DNA of 64,000 bases from Verrucomicrobiales bacterium (lineage in GTDB: Bacteria > Verrucomicrobiota > Verrucomicrobiia > Verrucomicrobiales > DEV007), in NCBI GenBank assembly GCA_029213005.1, contig JARGPI010000001.1:181256-245255 (forward strand). Direction: 5' to 3'. Positions within the stretch are counted from its first letter, which is position 1, and every line of letters begins with the position of its first letter. A model generated the notes under the pieces. The model saw only the letters and a program-made list of their open reading frames with translations. It had not been told where the DNA came from and made no database searches. Positions 27,268 to 36,002 of this stretch are shown here, one piece after another. Both the position numbers and the translations under genes were made by a program.

Positions 27268-28167
27268 CTACGCAGTTTCACTGGTGGGGCGACTGCGTTT
27301 CCAGCGATTGTGGACCCAGAACCAGTTGGCGGGATCTTTCCGCACGCCGGCCTCAATGGCGGCATTCACATCGCGCATGATGTCTTCGGAACTGCGGTTT
27401 TTTGCCTCATCAGTTTTGGTGGGGATGCTTTCGCCGCATTCGATCCGCCATTTTCCCAGTCCGGTCCGGTAACAGATGGCAGGAAACAAAAGACAGTCAT
27501 AACGTAAGGCGTAAATTGCCGTTGCAGGGGAAGTGGAAGCGTTTTTTCCGAAGAAAGGAAGTTGGAGCCCGCGATCTCCGCCGCATTGGTCACAGAGTAA
27601 GCCTAACATGACACCTGGAGTGTTCATCGCCTCTTTCAATTTGGCATTGTCATATCGGCGATCGTAGAAAGTGCATTCCGATTTGTTTCGCAGGTTTTTC
27701 ATCAATTTATTAATCGATGGTTGAGGCATGCCTCGATAGGTGGCGATGGATCGGTAGCCTGGGCAAAATTGGGCGAAGTGAACGTAGAGTTCGAAGTTTC
27801 CGAAATGTCCAATCGCAATGACCGCACTTCTCGTTGGGCCGCCTTCCTGTGGTTGGGTCAGGTATTCCGGTCCTGTGAACTCAAGGTGTTTCCGCAATTC
27901 ATGATCTGACATTGAGGCCGTCTTTATGCCACAGGTGTAGCTTTCCCCGATCCGACAAAAATTTTCCCTAACCAGTGCGCGAACTTCCGAAGGGGATTTG
28001 TCGGGAAAACAGCGGCTCACGTTTTTAAGGGCGACGCGCCGATGCCTGACATCAAGGAGGTAGACCAGAAACCCGCCGATTCGACCAAGGATGGCGACCA
28101 GACGGAGAGGCAGGGCTTGAATCAGGCCAATCAAGGTCCGACCCAGAAGGTAGATAATTGAGTCCAT
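27268..28167 (-). CDS. Lipid A-type acyltransferase (LpxL/HtrB family)
   Basis: A 299-residue membrane-associated acyltransferase. An N-terminal hydrophobic region anchors it to the inner membrane. The catalytic HX4E motif is HFGNFE with His121 and Glu126. The C-terminal half contains CDQCGGDRGLQLPFFGKNAS, comparable to the family's DQ...VPFFG region. Members add late acyl chains to lipid A. Together with the LptF/G permease this supports an LPS-bearing outer membrane. Confidence 0.88.
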   Translation of the reverse strand: MDSIIYLLGRTLIGLIQALPLRLVAILGRIGGFLVYLLDVRHRRVALKNVSRCFPDKSPSEVRALVRENFCRIGESYTCGIKTASMSDHELRKHLEFTGPEYLTQPQEGGPTRSAVIAIGHFGNFELYVHFAQFCPGYRSIATYRGMPQPSINKLMKNLRNKSECTFYDRRYDNAKLKEAMNTPGVMLGLLCDQCGGDRGLQLPFFGKNASTSPATAIYALRYDCLLFPAICYRTGLGKWRIECGESIPTKTDEAKNRSSEDIMRDVNAAIEAGVRKDPANWFWVHNRWKRSRPTSETA

Positions 28168-28238
28168 TGTGAGGGTGGGATCTTAGTCGAGTAAGCGAAC
28201 TTGAAAACGGTAAATTCGAAAGAATGTCACCAATATTT

Positions 28239-29669
28239 TCAGTCGACTCCGAGTTCTTTTTCCCACCACTTCAAGTATTCGCGGTCGGGGGTTGAGGCGC
28301 TGAGCCCCCGCGATTTCATTTTCTTTTCGTAGAATTTCCACTTCTCATCTTTAACCGCCTCGAGCTCAACGGTTTTGCCCTCGTCCACGGCGCCGAGGTC
28401 GCCGGTTTCAACAATCCATTGGTCAAGGGCGGCACGCATTGACTGCAGTTTTTCTGCGAATTCCGGATTGGATGCCAGGTTGTTCATCTCATGAGGGTCG
28501 TTTGCTAAATCGTACAGTTCCTCGACCGGTTTCTGATCTGACATGAATGGGGAATTCCATTTCCCCTCGGAATGCAAAACGCTCATCACTGTCACAACGG
28601 GATACCCGGCCTTTTTGTATCCACTGTGTTGGGTGTAGGGGATTTCAGGATGGAAATTACGAATGTATTTTAAGTTGCGGGTTCGCACAGAGCGAACGCG
28701 GTCCGGGGCATCTCCACATCGATCGCGCGCCGCAAACAGCATTGGGTGGCCCCCAAAGTCCGGATCAAAAAGATTTGAGCCCACTAAATTATCGGGTGCG
28801 GGTACTCCGGTGGCCGCGAGAGTGGTTGGCATCAAATCAATCAGGGACACGAGGCGATCGTCGACGGTTCCCGCCGGGATTTTCCCGGGCCATCTCGCGA
28901 TGAGCGGAACGTGTAAACCTCCATCGTAAAGCCACTGTTTTCCCCTAACGTGGGGGCGACCGTGATCGCCGAAAAACATGACCAAAGTGTGATCAGTGAG
29001 GCCCTCGTGGTCGAGTCGGTCCAGAACGGCTCCGACCCGCTGATCCAGGACTTCGATACTGGCCAGGTAATTGTTCCAGTCTGCTCTGGTCACGGCATGC
29101 TCTGGATAGTAGGGAGGGATTGCCGCTCCGGGGTAATCTTTTTGCGCTTTAACAAAGGCGCGGTGTGGCTCTTTGAACTGAACCTGGGCGAAAAAAGGTT
29201 GGCCTTCTTTCCGTTGCGACCAGTCATAACCATTAAAGAAGGTCTTTTTATCGTAGACGAAGTTAAAGTGTGATTTGGCCAGTCTTTTACTACTTTCAGA
29301 AGTGCCGTGACCATTGCTGACAAAGTAACCTGCCTGCTGCATCAGCTGGGTAATCGTGGTGGCAAACTCCGGCAAGGGTTGCAGGTCCCGGGTGTCGTGA
29401 TGATGACCACCCACGGTGGTTTGATATAGTCCGGTTTGAAATGCAGTGCGTGACGCCGAACAAACCGGTGCTGTCGAAAAGGCATGAGTGAATCGCGTGC
29501 CTTCGCTGGCGAGCCGATCGATATTGGGTGTCTCGATCCCTTTGTATCCATAGCAGCCCAGATCAGGGCACAAGTCATCGGATACGATCCAAACGACATT
29601 GGTGGCCGGGCTGCATATCCCGATTAAAGGGAGAAGGAGGGCGATGACGAAGTGAAATTTGAATAGCAT
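28239..29669 (-). CDS. Sulfatase, formylglycine type
   Basis: A 476-residue exported hydrolase. Signal peptide 1-20; metal ligands begin at VSDDLCPDLGCYG; the formylglycine motif is Cys70-Ser-Ala-Ser-Arg (CSASR), to be modified by FGE or anSME. FFGDHGRPHVRGKQWLYDGG completes the metal site. The sequence resembles heparan- or glycosaminoglycan-type sulfatases of marine polysaccharide degraders. No carbohydrate-active enzyme is adjacent, so the substrate is open. The modifying enzyme is not in this window. Confidence 0.92.
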   Translation of the reverse strand: MLFKFHFVIALLLPLIGICSPATNVVWIVSDDLCPDLGCYGYKGIETPNIDRLASEGTRFTHAFSTAPVCSASRTAFQTGLYQTTVGGHHHDTRDLQPLPEFATTITQLMQQAGYFVSNGHGTSESSKRLAKSHFNFVYDKKTFFNGYDWSQRKEGQPFFAQVQFKEPHRAFVKAQKDYPGAAIPPYYPEHAVTRADWNNYLASIEVLDQRVGAVLDRLDHEGLTDHTLVMFFGDHGRPHVRGKQWLYDGGLHVPLIARWPGKIPAGTVDDRLVSLIDLMPTTLAATGVPAPDNLVGSNLFDPDFGGHPMLFAARDRCGDAPDRVRSVRTRNLKYIRNFHPEIPYTQHSGYKKAGYPVVTVMSVLHSEGKWNSPFMSDQKPVEELYDLANDPHEMNNLASNPEFAEKLQSMRAALDQWIVETGDLGAVDEGKTVELEAVKDEKWKFYEKKMKSRGLSASTPDREYLKWWEKELGVD

Positions 29670-29690
29670 AAGCGAAAGGCAAAGTCCCGC

Positions 29691-30866
29691 CTATTCCGGA
29701 CTTTTCAAACGCCAACCTTCAATTTCGACTTCGCGATTCAGTGAGAATCTGGATTTGATGAATTTCAGGTGCATCATCACCCACGGCGTTAAGATAGAAC
29801 GGCTGTTTTTCGTGAATGCGATATTGTCTGCGATATAGATACAGGCATGAAGAATTTTCGAATCACCCGCGTCTCTCAATACAATCATGTCACCATAGCG
29901 GTAGGGTTCTTCGGTTCGCTCGTAACGTTGGGAAATGGTGTCTTCCAGATTATCGAGGTCGGGTTCTTCCTCGTCAGGCTCTTCGTTGAAGAAATTGAAA
30001 CTGGACCAGAAACCGCCGGGATAGGCGCCCGAAACGCCATCTTCTATAGTAGGGAAATCTCCCAGTCGTTTGCGAGGTAGCGATGGTAGAAAATCAGTAA
30101 TATCCAATGTGATTGGCACCGTGTCAGCACGGGTTAACGAGACAAAAATGGATTCCGATGATAGATCTTTGAGATGGGCGGGGAACCAATAATCACGGAG
30201 ACCATTGATATCCGACTGGGCGGTGATACTTAATTCAAGAAGTAGATATCGTGTCCGCGTCAACGCCTGGAGGATCTCAAATTCATCACTCTTCCGGGCT
30301 ACCGTTCCTAATACCAGGGGAATGTCGGAGAATGCCAGTGAATCGCCAACCGGATAGCTGAGTTTCTCGATCAGTTTTATCACCTTGTAGTCCAATTTGC
30401 TACCTTTGAACCATTCCTCGACGGATTCGGAATCGATGAAAACCGGTTTCCGGTGGTACGTGTTTTGTTTGTGATTCGCTAACCTTGAGTATATCGCTAA
30501 CCTTTCTTCGTCAGTCAGTTCGAGAATAAAGTCCGGGGTGGGAAACGCCCGGGTTTCGACCCCTCTGATTTCCTGAATGCTGATCAAAGACTGGATCGCC
30601 TGACGATCGCTGCTGTTCCGTTTCGAAAGAGCATCATCAAGGAAATCAGCCAACTGGTCGACCGTTTTAAGATCCGCAAATTTCCAAATTGTCTTCGCTG
30701 AAGGAGTCGGTACCAGATCAAAGAACTGTTCATCCTGGTGAACAAACAACTCCGATACTTTCAGGTCTCCCCACGGCCCATTGGTGGTGTAGACGGTCCC
30801 TGCCTCCGCAGACGTTTTGAAGCTAAGTGCCGCAAGGAGGCAGATGATAGCAAAACGGGAAACCAT
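29691..30866 (-). CDS. Secreted hypothetical protein, paralogue of the upstream gene (Cys lost)
   Basis: A 391-residue exported protein with signal peptide MVSRFAIICLLAALSFKTSAEA. It is related along its length to the preceding minus-strand gene. Its C-terminal domain keeps GDMIVLRD, HACIYIADNIAFTKNS and TPWVMM, a layout like NlpC/P60 cysteine peptidases. At the place where the paralogue has Cys (CFSTSFTFF) it has Gly (GFWSSFNFF). If that Cys is catalytic, this copy is inactive. Its ATG shares one base with the upstream stop (TAATG), indicating coupled translation; the longer frame to 31037 would overlap its neighbour. Confidence 0.72.
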   Translation of the reverse strand: MVSRFAIICLLAALSFKTSAEAGTVYTTNGPWGDLKVSELFVHQDEQFFDLVPTPSAKTIWKFADLKTVDQLADFLDDALSKRNSSDRQAIQSLISIQEIRGVETRAFPTPDFILELTDEERLAIYSRLANHKQNTYHRKPVFIDSESVEEWFKGSKLDYKVIKLIEKLSYPVGDSLAFSDIPLVLGTVARKSDEFEILQALTRTRYLLLELSITAQSDINGLRDYWFPAHLKDLSSESIFVSLTRADTVPITLDITDFLPSLPRKRLGDFPTIEDGVSGAYPGGFWSSFNFFNEEPDEEEPDLDNLEDTISQRYERTEEPYRYGDMIVLRDAGDSKILHACIYIADNIAFTKNSRSILTPWVMMHLKFIKSRFSLNREVEIEGWRLKSPE

Positions 30867-32077
30867 TATTTCCGAAATTCCGGCTTCAACCGCATGTAGG
30901 AAACTGAAATGCCTCCGACTTTTTGATACTGATCGAGGACATCCTGAACCCGGGCAAAAACCCATGGTGTTGTTGAGCTGACACCATTTTTTGTAAAAAC
31001 GATGTCTCCGGCGACGTGATTGCAGGCATGGGTCCACTCACCACTATCGTCGGTGATCATGATGATATCGCCCAGCTGTAAGGGGAAAGTTGCTTCCTGA
31101 TAGCGCTCATCGGCCCATTCCCGGATTCCGTCAAAGGCGCGATACGAGAACTCTTTTTCGAAAAAGGTGAAGGACGTCGAAAAACAATCCGGCCAGTCAC
31201 TACCCCGGCTTTCTTCGAAACTTGGATAAGTGTGAAGTAATTCCCGGCAATGCGGTGGCATCAGTTGATTGAGACTGATCCTGGTGATCGCAGGTGACTC
31301 CAGTGCTGACTTTAACAGATTGGCTGCACCGGCATTTCGACCACCGGCATTCCAGTAGTTGAGGATGCCTTCGTATCGGTCCGAACTCAGAGTCGACCAG
31401 TCGAACCAGCCATGCAGTGACGGTACAATTTTTAACAATTGGAAAACCAATGTGGCTTCGGACCTGTTATTACATATCAGATAGAGAACGTTGATATCCG
31501 ATAGCCACCATTTACCCGATTCCATGGGATAGAAAAGATTGGTAATCGATTTCTTCAGATCGGGTGACAAACTGGGCGAATTAACCAGGTTTTCGATACC
31601 CTTGTTCGAAAGAGACATCGGATTTCGGTAGTGATTATCAAGACTGTCGTCCCCGATATGTTGATATAGCATCATCCGCGTAGTCGGGGTGAGGCTCTGG
31701 ATAAAACGGACGCTGGGTCGTAAGCTAACGAGACGACTGGAGTGAAACATCGCCAGTTCAGGCTGGGTGATGACCTCCGTCGCTATCGGCGAAACGCCAC
31801 AGAGATGAAACAGTTCCCTTATCTCCGAAAGACTCTTTTGGAAGGTCCAGGTGATCCCGTTTGTCCGGACCAGGTCATACTTTTCGTCGACAATTTTATC
31901 GATCAACCGGCTAGGCGGCTCGAGATAAATAGTGCGAGTATCGATCGACCCGAATGGACCGTAAATACGCTCCTGTGCTATCAGACTGCCGGTTCCCAGT
32001 AACGCCATGGCAACCGCCGCTATTCTCGCGAATAACGCCGGGTAACCCACCTCACTGTGAATCAAATTGCTCATCAT
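30866..32077 (-). CDS. Secreted hypothetical protein with NlpC/P60-like C-terminal domain
   Basis: A 403-residue exported protein with a signal peptide of about 35 residues. The N-terminal 290 residues are helical and of unknown fold. The C-terminal domain reads WPDCFSTSFTFF, then LQLGDIIMITDD, THACNHVAGDIVFTKNG and TTPWVFARV, which fits a Cys...His papain-like peptidase of the NlpC/P60 type. Family membership is inferred from motif order, not shown. It is the first gene of a two-gene unit with its Cys-less paralogue. Possible roles are cell-wall turnover or protein processing. Confidence 0.72.
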   Translation of the reverse strand: MMSNLIHSEVGYPALFARIAAVAMALLGTGSLIAQERIYGPFGSIDTRTIYLEPPSRLIDKIVDEKYDLVRTNGITWTFQKSLSEIRELFHLCGVSPIATEVITQPELAMFHSSRLVSLRPSVRFIQSLTPTTRMMLYQHIGDDSLDNHYRNPMSLSNKGIENLVNSPSLSPDLKKSITNLFYPMESGKWWLSDINVLYLICNNRSEATLVFQLLKIVPSLHGWFDWSTLSSDRYEGILNYWNAGGRNAGAANLLKSALESPAITRISLNQLMPPHCRELLHTYPSFEESRGSDWPDCFSTSFTFFEKEFSYRAFDGIREWADERYQEATFPLQLGDIIMITDDSGEWTHACNHVAGDIVFTKNGVSSTTPWVFARVQDVLDQYQKVGGISVSYMRLKPEFRK

Positions 32078-32206
32078 TTTTGCTTCAATTTAGGTGGCTT
32101 TCTAAAAACACCGAACAATCGCTTTGATTCATTTGACGTCAAAATTAATTTAAGACATCTTTATGGCGATTTTTATCGAAATCGAAAAAAACATTCTTGC
32201 AGTTAA

Positions 32207-32416
32207 ATGAGCAAAAAATCTGACGACAGCTTTTCCGAATCATTCGACGACTTTGAATTGAATAGCGATGAGTTCCCTGATGTATCATCTCATCCCTTTT
32301 CATTTCTCGATGATCCAGATGAGTTTATCAGTGGTAAGCGTTCCAAGAGACGGAAACATTCTCACGGTGAAGACGATTTTGCCCGGAGGTTTTCGTGGTC
32401 TGAAGAGGACGAGTGA
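32207..32416 (+). CDS. Small acidic hypothetical protein
   Basis: A 69-residue protein, strongly acidic, with a short basic patch (KRSKRRKHSH) in the middle. It has no signal peptide or membrane segment and no recognised family. The start lacks a clear ribosome site. Composition is consistent with a real small disordered protein, but chance cannot be excluded. It is divergent from the NlpC/P60-like pair and is followed by a palindromic repeat. Confidence 0.5.
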   Translation: MSKKSDDSFSESFDDFELNSDEFPDVSSHPFSFLDDPDEFISGKRSKRRKHSHGEDDFARRFSWSEEDE

Positions 32417-32465
32417 GCCTTTGCCTGCGGCACTCTCCCGCAGGTGATTTTGAAGATCAATTAAC

Positions 32466-32504
32466 ATTGTACCCTGTACCGTCTTCCACGGTACAGGGTA
32501 CAAT
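32466..32504. repeat. Dispersed palindromic repeat, copy B (hairpin)
   Basis: ATTGTACCCTGTACCGT (32466-32482) and its exact reverse complement (32488-32504) form a 17-bp stem with a 5-base loop. The core matches the other copies, with C for A at the last core position. Confidence 0.9.
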
Positions 32505-32559
32505 TGATGGTTTTTTCATCCTGAAAAGCGGGTCTAAACTTAATAAATCCTTAAATTTC

Positions 32560-32845
32560 GAAAAAAGGGCTTGTCTTTAGTCCCTAATTTGATAATGCTT
32601 ATGGGTCTAAGAAAGGAACCCCTAACCTCCTCTCGATTGAAACCCAAAAACCACCCCATTTTTTTACACTCACATCCTCGTGAGAACTCACCCACCCGGA
32701 CGATCGCGTATATCTCCGGGGCAAACGAATTTTTGAATTTCTGTTCGGAAGCAGAAGGGATTGCTGTGAGCGGTTTGGGTTAGGCCCTCGCAGCTATTAT
32801 CTGGCGGTGCGCTTGTTGAAGGGACAAGCGCACCGCTTTTTTTTT
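32560..32845 (+). ncRNA. Candidate small RNA ending at an intrinsic terminator
   Basis: The terminator at 32804-32845 has no good protein gene before it. The upstream sequence is C-rich with anti-Shine-Dalgarno-like CCTCCT at 32626-32631 and a small hairpin (TTCTG/CAGAA, about 32740-32757). It was compared by eye with tmRNA, SRP, 6S and RNase P hallmarks and fits none. The 5' end is a guess. Confidence 0.35.
32804..32845 (+). terminator. Strong intrinsic terminator
   Basis: GCGGTGCGCTTGT (32804-32816) pairs perfectly with ACAAGCGCACCGC (32824-32836) across a 7-base loop, followed by nine T residues (32837-32845). Confidence 0.95.
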
Positions 32846-32944
32846 GCCATTGTGACAGGGTTGCAACCCGATCAAGTTGGTTTTGAGAAATAAAATCGTT
32901 GCTAATTATCGCCGAAACCTTTTGATTCGGTCCGTTCGTTTGCA

Positions 32945-33841
32945 ATGTCTGATCGTAAAACTGAGAAACCCTCCAAGGGTCGCACCTTCCTGAACCGGGC
33001 TTTTAGCTCTGTCTGGGCGTGGGCTATTGTGGTGGTCGCAATCACCCTGAATAAACCCTGGTTTTATCTCGCGATGTTCATCGCTATGACGGTGGTGGGA
33101 CTCGCCGAGTTCTTCCGCCTCGTGCCCGATAAAGGATTCCGTCGCTTTCAGTGGCAGACTTTCGTTATCACGATCGGTTATGCCGTTCTTTTGTTCGGAG
33201 GAGTCTGGGGCTGGAACAGCGCCTGGGCAGACCGGGCGGATGGTTTGGCAATCGCAGCGCTGTTTCTGCTCATTGCAATCGATCGGATCCGTTCCGGGCT
33301 TGAGGGCTATCGAACCATTGATGAAATTGCGATTTCGATCTTTGGCTTTGTTTATATCGTGATCCTGTTCGGCTTTGTTCCGAAGATTCTAAATCTGCCG
33401 CTGGTTTCGGAAGCTGGTGAAAATTCGGCGAGGTTCTATGTGGTATTCCTCCTGGTGGTGACAAAATTCACGGACATGGGCGCTTATCTGGTCGGATCGA
33501 TGATTGGTCGCCACAAGATGATTCCGAAGATCAGCCCGGGAAAAACCTGGCAGGGATTTGGTGGTGCGATCTTTTTTGCGCTCCTCGGAAGCTACGGATG
33601 TTACTTTCTGTTCTCCCAGCACATTCCGCTGATTTCATCACTTCACGCCGGGATATTGGGTGTGTTACTGGCACTGATTGCCGTTCTCGGTGATTTGGTT
33701 GAGTCGATTTTGAAACGGAGTTTTGAAGCGAAAGACAGCGGGCACATGATGCCCGGAATTGGTGGAGTGCTTGATCTGATCGATTCGATTCTGCTCACCG
33801 CCCCCGTATTCTTTGTATATTTGCTCTTCCTTCTGGGTTAA
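32945..33841 (+). CDS. cdsA: Phosphatidate cytidylyltransferase
   Basis: A 298-residue inner-membrane enzyme making CDP-diacylglycerol from CTP and phosphatidate. Eight or so transmembrane helices; SPGKTWQGFGGA is the conserved cytoplasmic motif and LGDLVESILKRSFEAKDSG starts the family signature. The signature usually ends PGHGG(I)LDRID; here it reads PGIGGVLDLID, with His and Arg replaced. It heads a run with dxr, a ROK kinase and an amidohydrolase; dxr next to cdsA is a common bacterial arrangement. Confidence 0.92.
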   Translation: MSDRKTEKPSKGRTFLNRAFSSVWAWAIVVVAITLNKPWFYLAMFIAMTVVGLAEFFRLVPDKGFRRFQWQTFVITIGYAVLLFGGVWGWNSAWADRADGLAIAALFLLIAIDRIRSGLEGYRTIDEIAISIFGFVYIVILFGFVPKILNLPLVSEAGENSARFYVVFLLVVTKFTDMGAYLVGSMIGRHKMIPKISPGKTWQGFGGAIFFALLGSYGCYFLFSQHIPLISSLHAGILGVLLALIAVLGDLVESILKRSFEAKDSGHMMPGIGGVLDLIDSILLTAPVFFVYLLFLLG

Positions 33842-33856
33842 GCCCCGGTATGTGTG

Positions 33857-35020
33857 ATGGATTCCCCGCCAAGAGTTAAAAAGGTCGTCATTCTGGGTTC
33901 CACCGGATCGATTGGTCAAAGTGCGATGAAGGTGGCCCGTGAAATACCGGACCGTATGGAGGTGATTGGAATCGCGGCCCACAGCAGTTCCCGCTTGCTG
34001 GGCGAGCAGATTGAGGAGTTCGGCGTGAAACATGCCTGTCTTTTTGATGACGGGAATTTGGGTGAAATCCGTTCCTCGGTCAAAAAAGAAGTCAAGCTGA
34101 GTTCGGGAATGGAGGGCCTCATCGAGTTGGCGACCCTGCCTGATGCCGACATGGTTCTCATCTCGATCATAGGGATTGCCGGCCTCGAACCCGCTTTGGC
34201 AGCAATCGAGGCAGGAAAAGACATCGCCGTAGCGAGCAAAGAAATCCTCGTAATGGCCGGAGAGGTCGTCATGAAAGCTGCGAAGCGGAAGGGCGTCAAT
34301 GTTCTGCCGGTCGACTCCGAACATAACGCGATCTTTCAATGTATGGAGGGACGGCGTCCCGATGAAGTTTCCCGATTGATTTTGACAGCGTCCGGAGGTC
34401 CGTTTCGTGAACTACCCGCCTCAAAACTATCGGGCGTGACCGTGGAAGAGGCCCTCAATCATCCGACCTGGGAAATGGGGCAGAAAATCACGATCGATTC
34501 CGCGACCCTCTTCAACAAAGGGCTCGAAATGATTGAAGCACGCTGGCTTTTCGACATCGAAATGTCACGGGTCGACGTCATTGTTCACCCCCAAAGCATC
34601 GTCCACAGCATGGTCGAGTTTATCGATAGCTCAGTCCTCGCCCAACTCAGTGTGACAGACATGTGTTTTCCGATTCAATACGCGGTCACCTGGCCCGAGC
34701 GGGTCACCGGGCAGCTTCCCTCACTTAATTTCGCAGAACTGGCCACACTCGAGTTCGAAGAGCCGCGCTGGGATGATTTCCCCGCGTTAAATCTAGCCAA
34801 AAGGGCGGGGGAGATCGGACAGAGTATGCCTGCCGTAATGAATGCTGCAAACGAAGTCGCCGTAGCCCGGTTCCTCGCCGGAAAATCGAAGTTCAGTTCG
34901 ATCTGGGAAACCGTGGAGAAAGTTATGGATCGACATACTGTGCCTGAGTGTGCCACGTTGCAGGAGATTGTGGATATGGATAAATGGGCCCGGGAAGAGG
35001 CTGAAAGTTTATTGTCATGA
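33857..35020 (+). CDS. dxr: 1-deoxy-D-xylulose 5-phosphate reductoisomerase
   Basis: A 387-residue NADPH enzyme of the MEP isoprenoid pathway. The nucleotide site is VVILGSTGSIGQSAM; metal and substrate residues are in VLPVDSEHNAIFQCM, LTASGGPFRELP and PTWEMGQKITIDSATLFNKGLEMIEARWLF, all canonical. ATG at 33857 or GTG at 33854 both serve as start. The stop overlaps the next start by 4 bases (ATGA). Confidence 0.97.
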   Translation: MDSPPRVKKVVILGSTGSIGQSAMKVAREIPDRMEVIGIAAHSSSRLLGEQIEEFGVKHACLFDDGNLGEIRSSVKKEVKLSSGMEGLIELATLPDADMVLISIIGIAGLEPALAAIEAGKDIAVASKEILVMAGEVVMKAAKRKGVNVLPVDSEHNAIFQCMEGRRPDEVSRLILTASGGPFRELPASKLSGVTVEEALNHPTWEMGQKITIDSATLFNKGLEMIEARWLFDIEMSRVDVIVHPQSIVHSMVEFIDSSVLAQLSVTDMCFPIQYAVTWPERVTGQLPSLNFAELATLEFEEPRWDDFPALNLAKRAGEIGQSMPAVMNAANEVAVARFLAGKSKFSSIWETVEKVMDRHTVPECATLQEIVDMDKWAREEAESLLS

Positions 35021-35991
35021 GTAAAACGGATAACGTCTGGGTGGGATTTGACCTCGGCGGCACGAAGATGCTGGCTGCTGTCTACGACGAAAATTTTAAG
35101 GCGCTTGGGAAAGCCAAGCAAAAAACACTGGGCTACCAGGGACAACGGGCCGGACTTCGGAGGATGATCGACGTCATCAACGAGGCATTGGCAGACGCCG
35201 ATGTATCCACTTCTCATCTCGCCGGAATCGGCGTGGGTTGTCCCGGACCAATCAATCCTAAAAGCGGCATTTTGATCGAAGCGCCCAATCTCGGCTGGGA
35301 AAATGTTCCGATTGCGGACACGCTTTCCGAGACGCTGGGATGTCCGGTCGTGATTTGTAACGATGTTGATGCCGGGGTCTTCGCTGAGTATCAATTTGGA
35401 GCCGGGAGAGGCTCCGATTGTTTGATCGGCATTTTTCCGGGAACCGGAATTGGAGCCGGAGCCGTGATTGATGGCCGATTGCTTCATGGTTCGCGCCTTT
35501 CCTGTATGGAATTGGGGCACATCCCGTTATACCCTGAAACCTCCGGAAACGGAGAGGGCACGACTTCTCTGGAAACCGAATGTTCCCGACTGAAAATCGC
35601 GTCAGAGGCATCACGGGCAGCCTACCGGGGGCAGGCTCCGAAACTGCTTGAGCTGTGCGGGACTGACCTTGCCAATATCACCAGTGGTAAGCTGGCTAAA
35701 GCAATCAAGGGCGGGGATACCGCGATTGAAGAGATCGTGAAACAGGCTGCAATTTTACTTGGTAACGGCGTGGCCACGGTGGTTCAGCTGCTGGCACCGG
35801 ATACGATCGTCCTGGGTGGCGGTCTCGTCGAAGCGATGCCGAAACTGTATTTGGAAAATGTCCGAAAATCGGCCCGGAGACGCGTTCTTGGTCCCTACAA
35901 AGACAGTTTCGAAGTCGTAGCGGCTCAACTTGAGGACGATGCGGGAGTGAGAGGCGCTGCCGCGTGGGCTAAAAGAAAGATCGAGAGCTGA
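35017..35991 (+). CDS. ROK-family sugar kinase without the zinc-binding cysteines
   Basis: A 324-residue sugar kinase. The ATP phosphate motif is GFDLGGTKM; catalytic Asp lies in ICNDVDAGVFAEYQFGAG; GIFPGTGIGAGAVIDGRL and ELGHI follow. The usual CxCGxxGCxE zinc site after GHI is replaced by ETSGNGEGTTSLE, so no Cys is left. Such zinc-free members exist, but the loss makes glucose specificity uncertain. It is coupled to dxr by a 4-base overlap. Confidence 0.88.
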   Translation: MSKTDNVWVGFDLGGTKMLAAVYDENFKALGKAKQKTLGYQGQRAGLRRMIDVINEALADADVSTSHLAGIGVGCPGPINPKSGILIEAPNLGWENVPIADTLSETLGCPVVICNDVDAGVFAEYQFGAGRGSDCLIGIFPGTGIGAGAVIDGRLLHGSRLSCMELGHIPLYPETSGNGEGTTSLETECSRLKIASEASRAAYRGQAPKLLELCGTDLANITSGKLAKAIKGGDTAIEEIVKQAAILLGNGVATVVQLLAPDTIVLGGGLVEAMPKLYLENVRKSARRRVLGPYKDSFEVVAAQLEDDAGVRGAAAWAKRKIES

Positions 35992-36002
35992 GCATCGGAA
36001 AA

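Larger units (their letters stand above)
32417..32944. other. Gene-poor stretch with repeat copy B and a strong terminator
   Basis: No convincing protein gene. It contains repeat copy B (32466-32504), then a C-rich, G-poor tract (about 32610-32700) with CCTCC elements, and a very strong terminator at 32804-32845. A terminated transcript without a good reading frame suggests an sRNA. A 70-codon frame at 32571 lacks a ribosome site. Confidence 0.4.

Noticed and set aside
32571..32783. 70-codon frame before the strong terminator
   Set aside because: TTG start, no ribosome site at any internal ATG and no recognisable domain; a noncoding transcript is the simpler reading, though not proved.
32720..32800. 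SRP (4.5S) RNA, because of TTCGGAAGCAG
   Set aside because: The GGAA tetraloop and the surrounding symmetric loop of SRP domain IV are not formed; only a short piece matches by chance.
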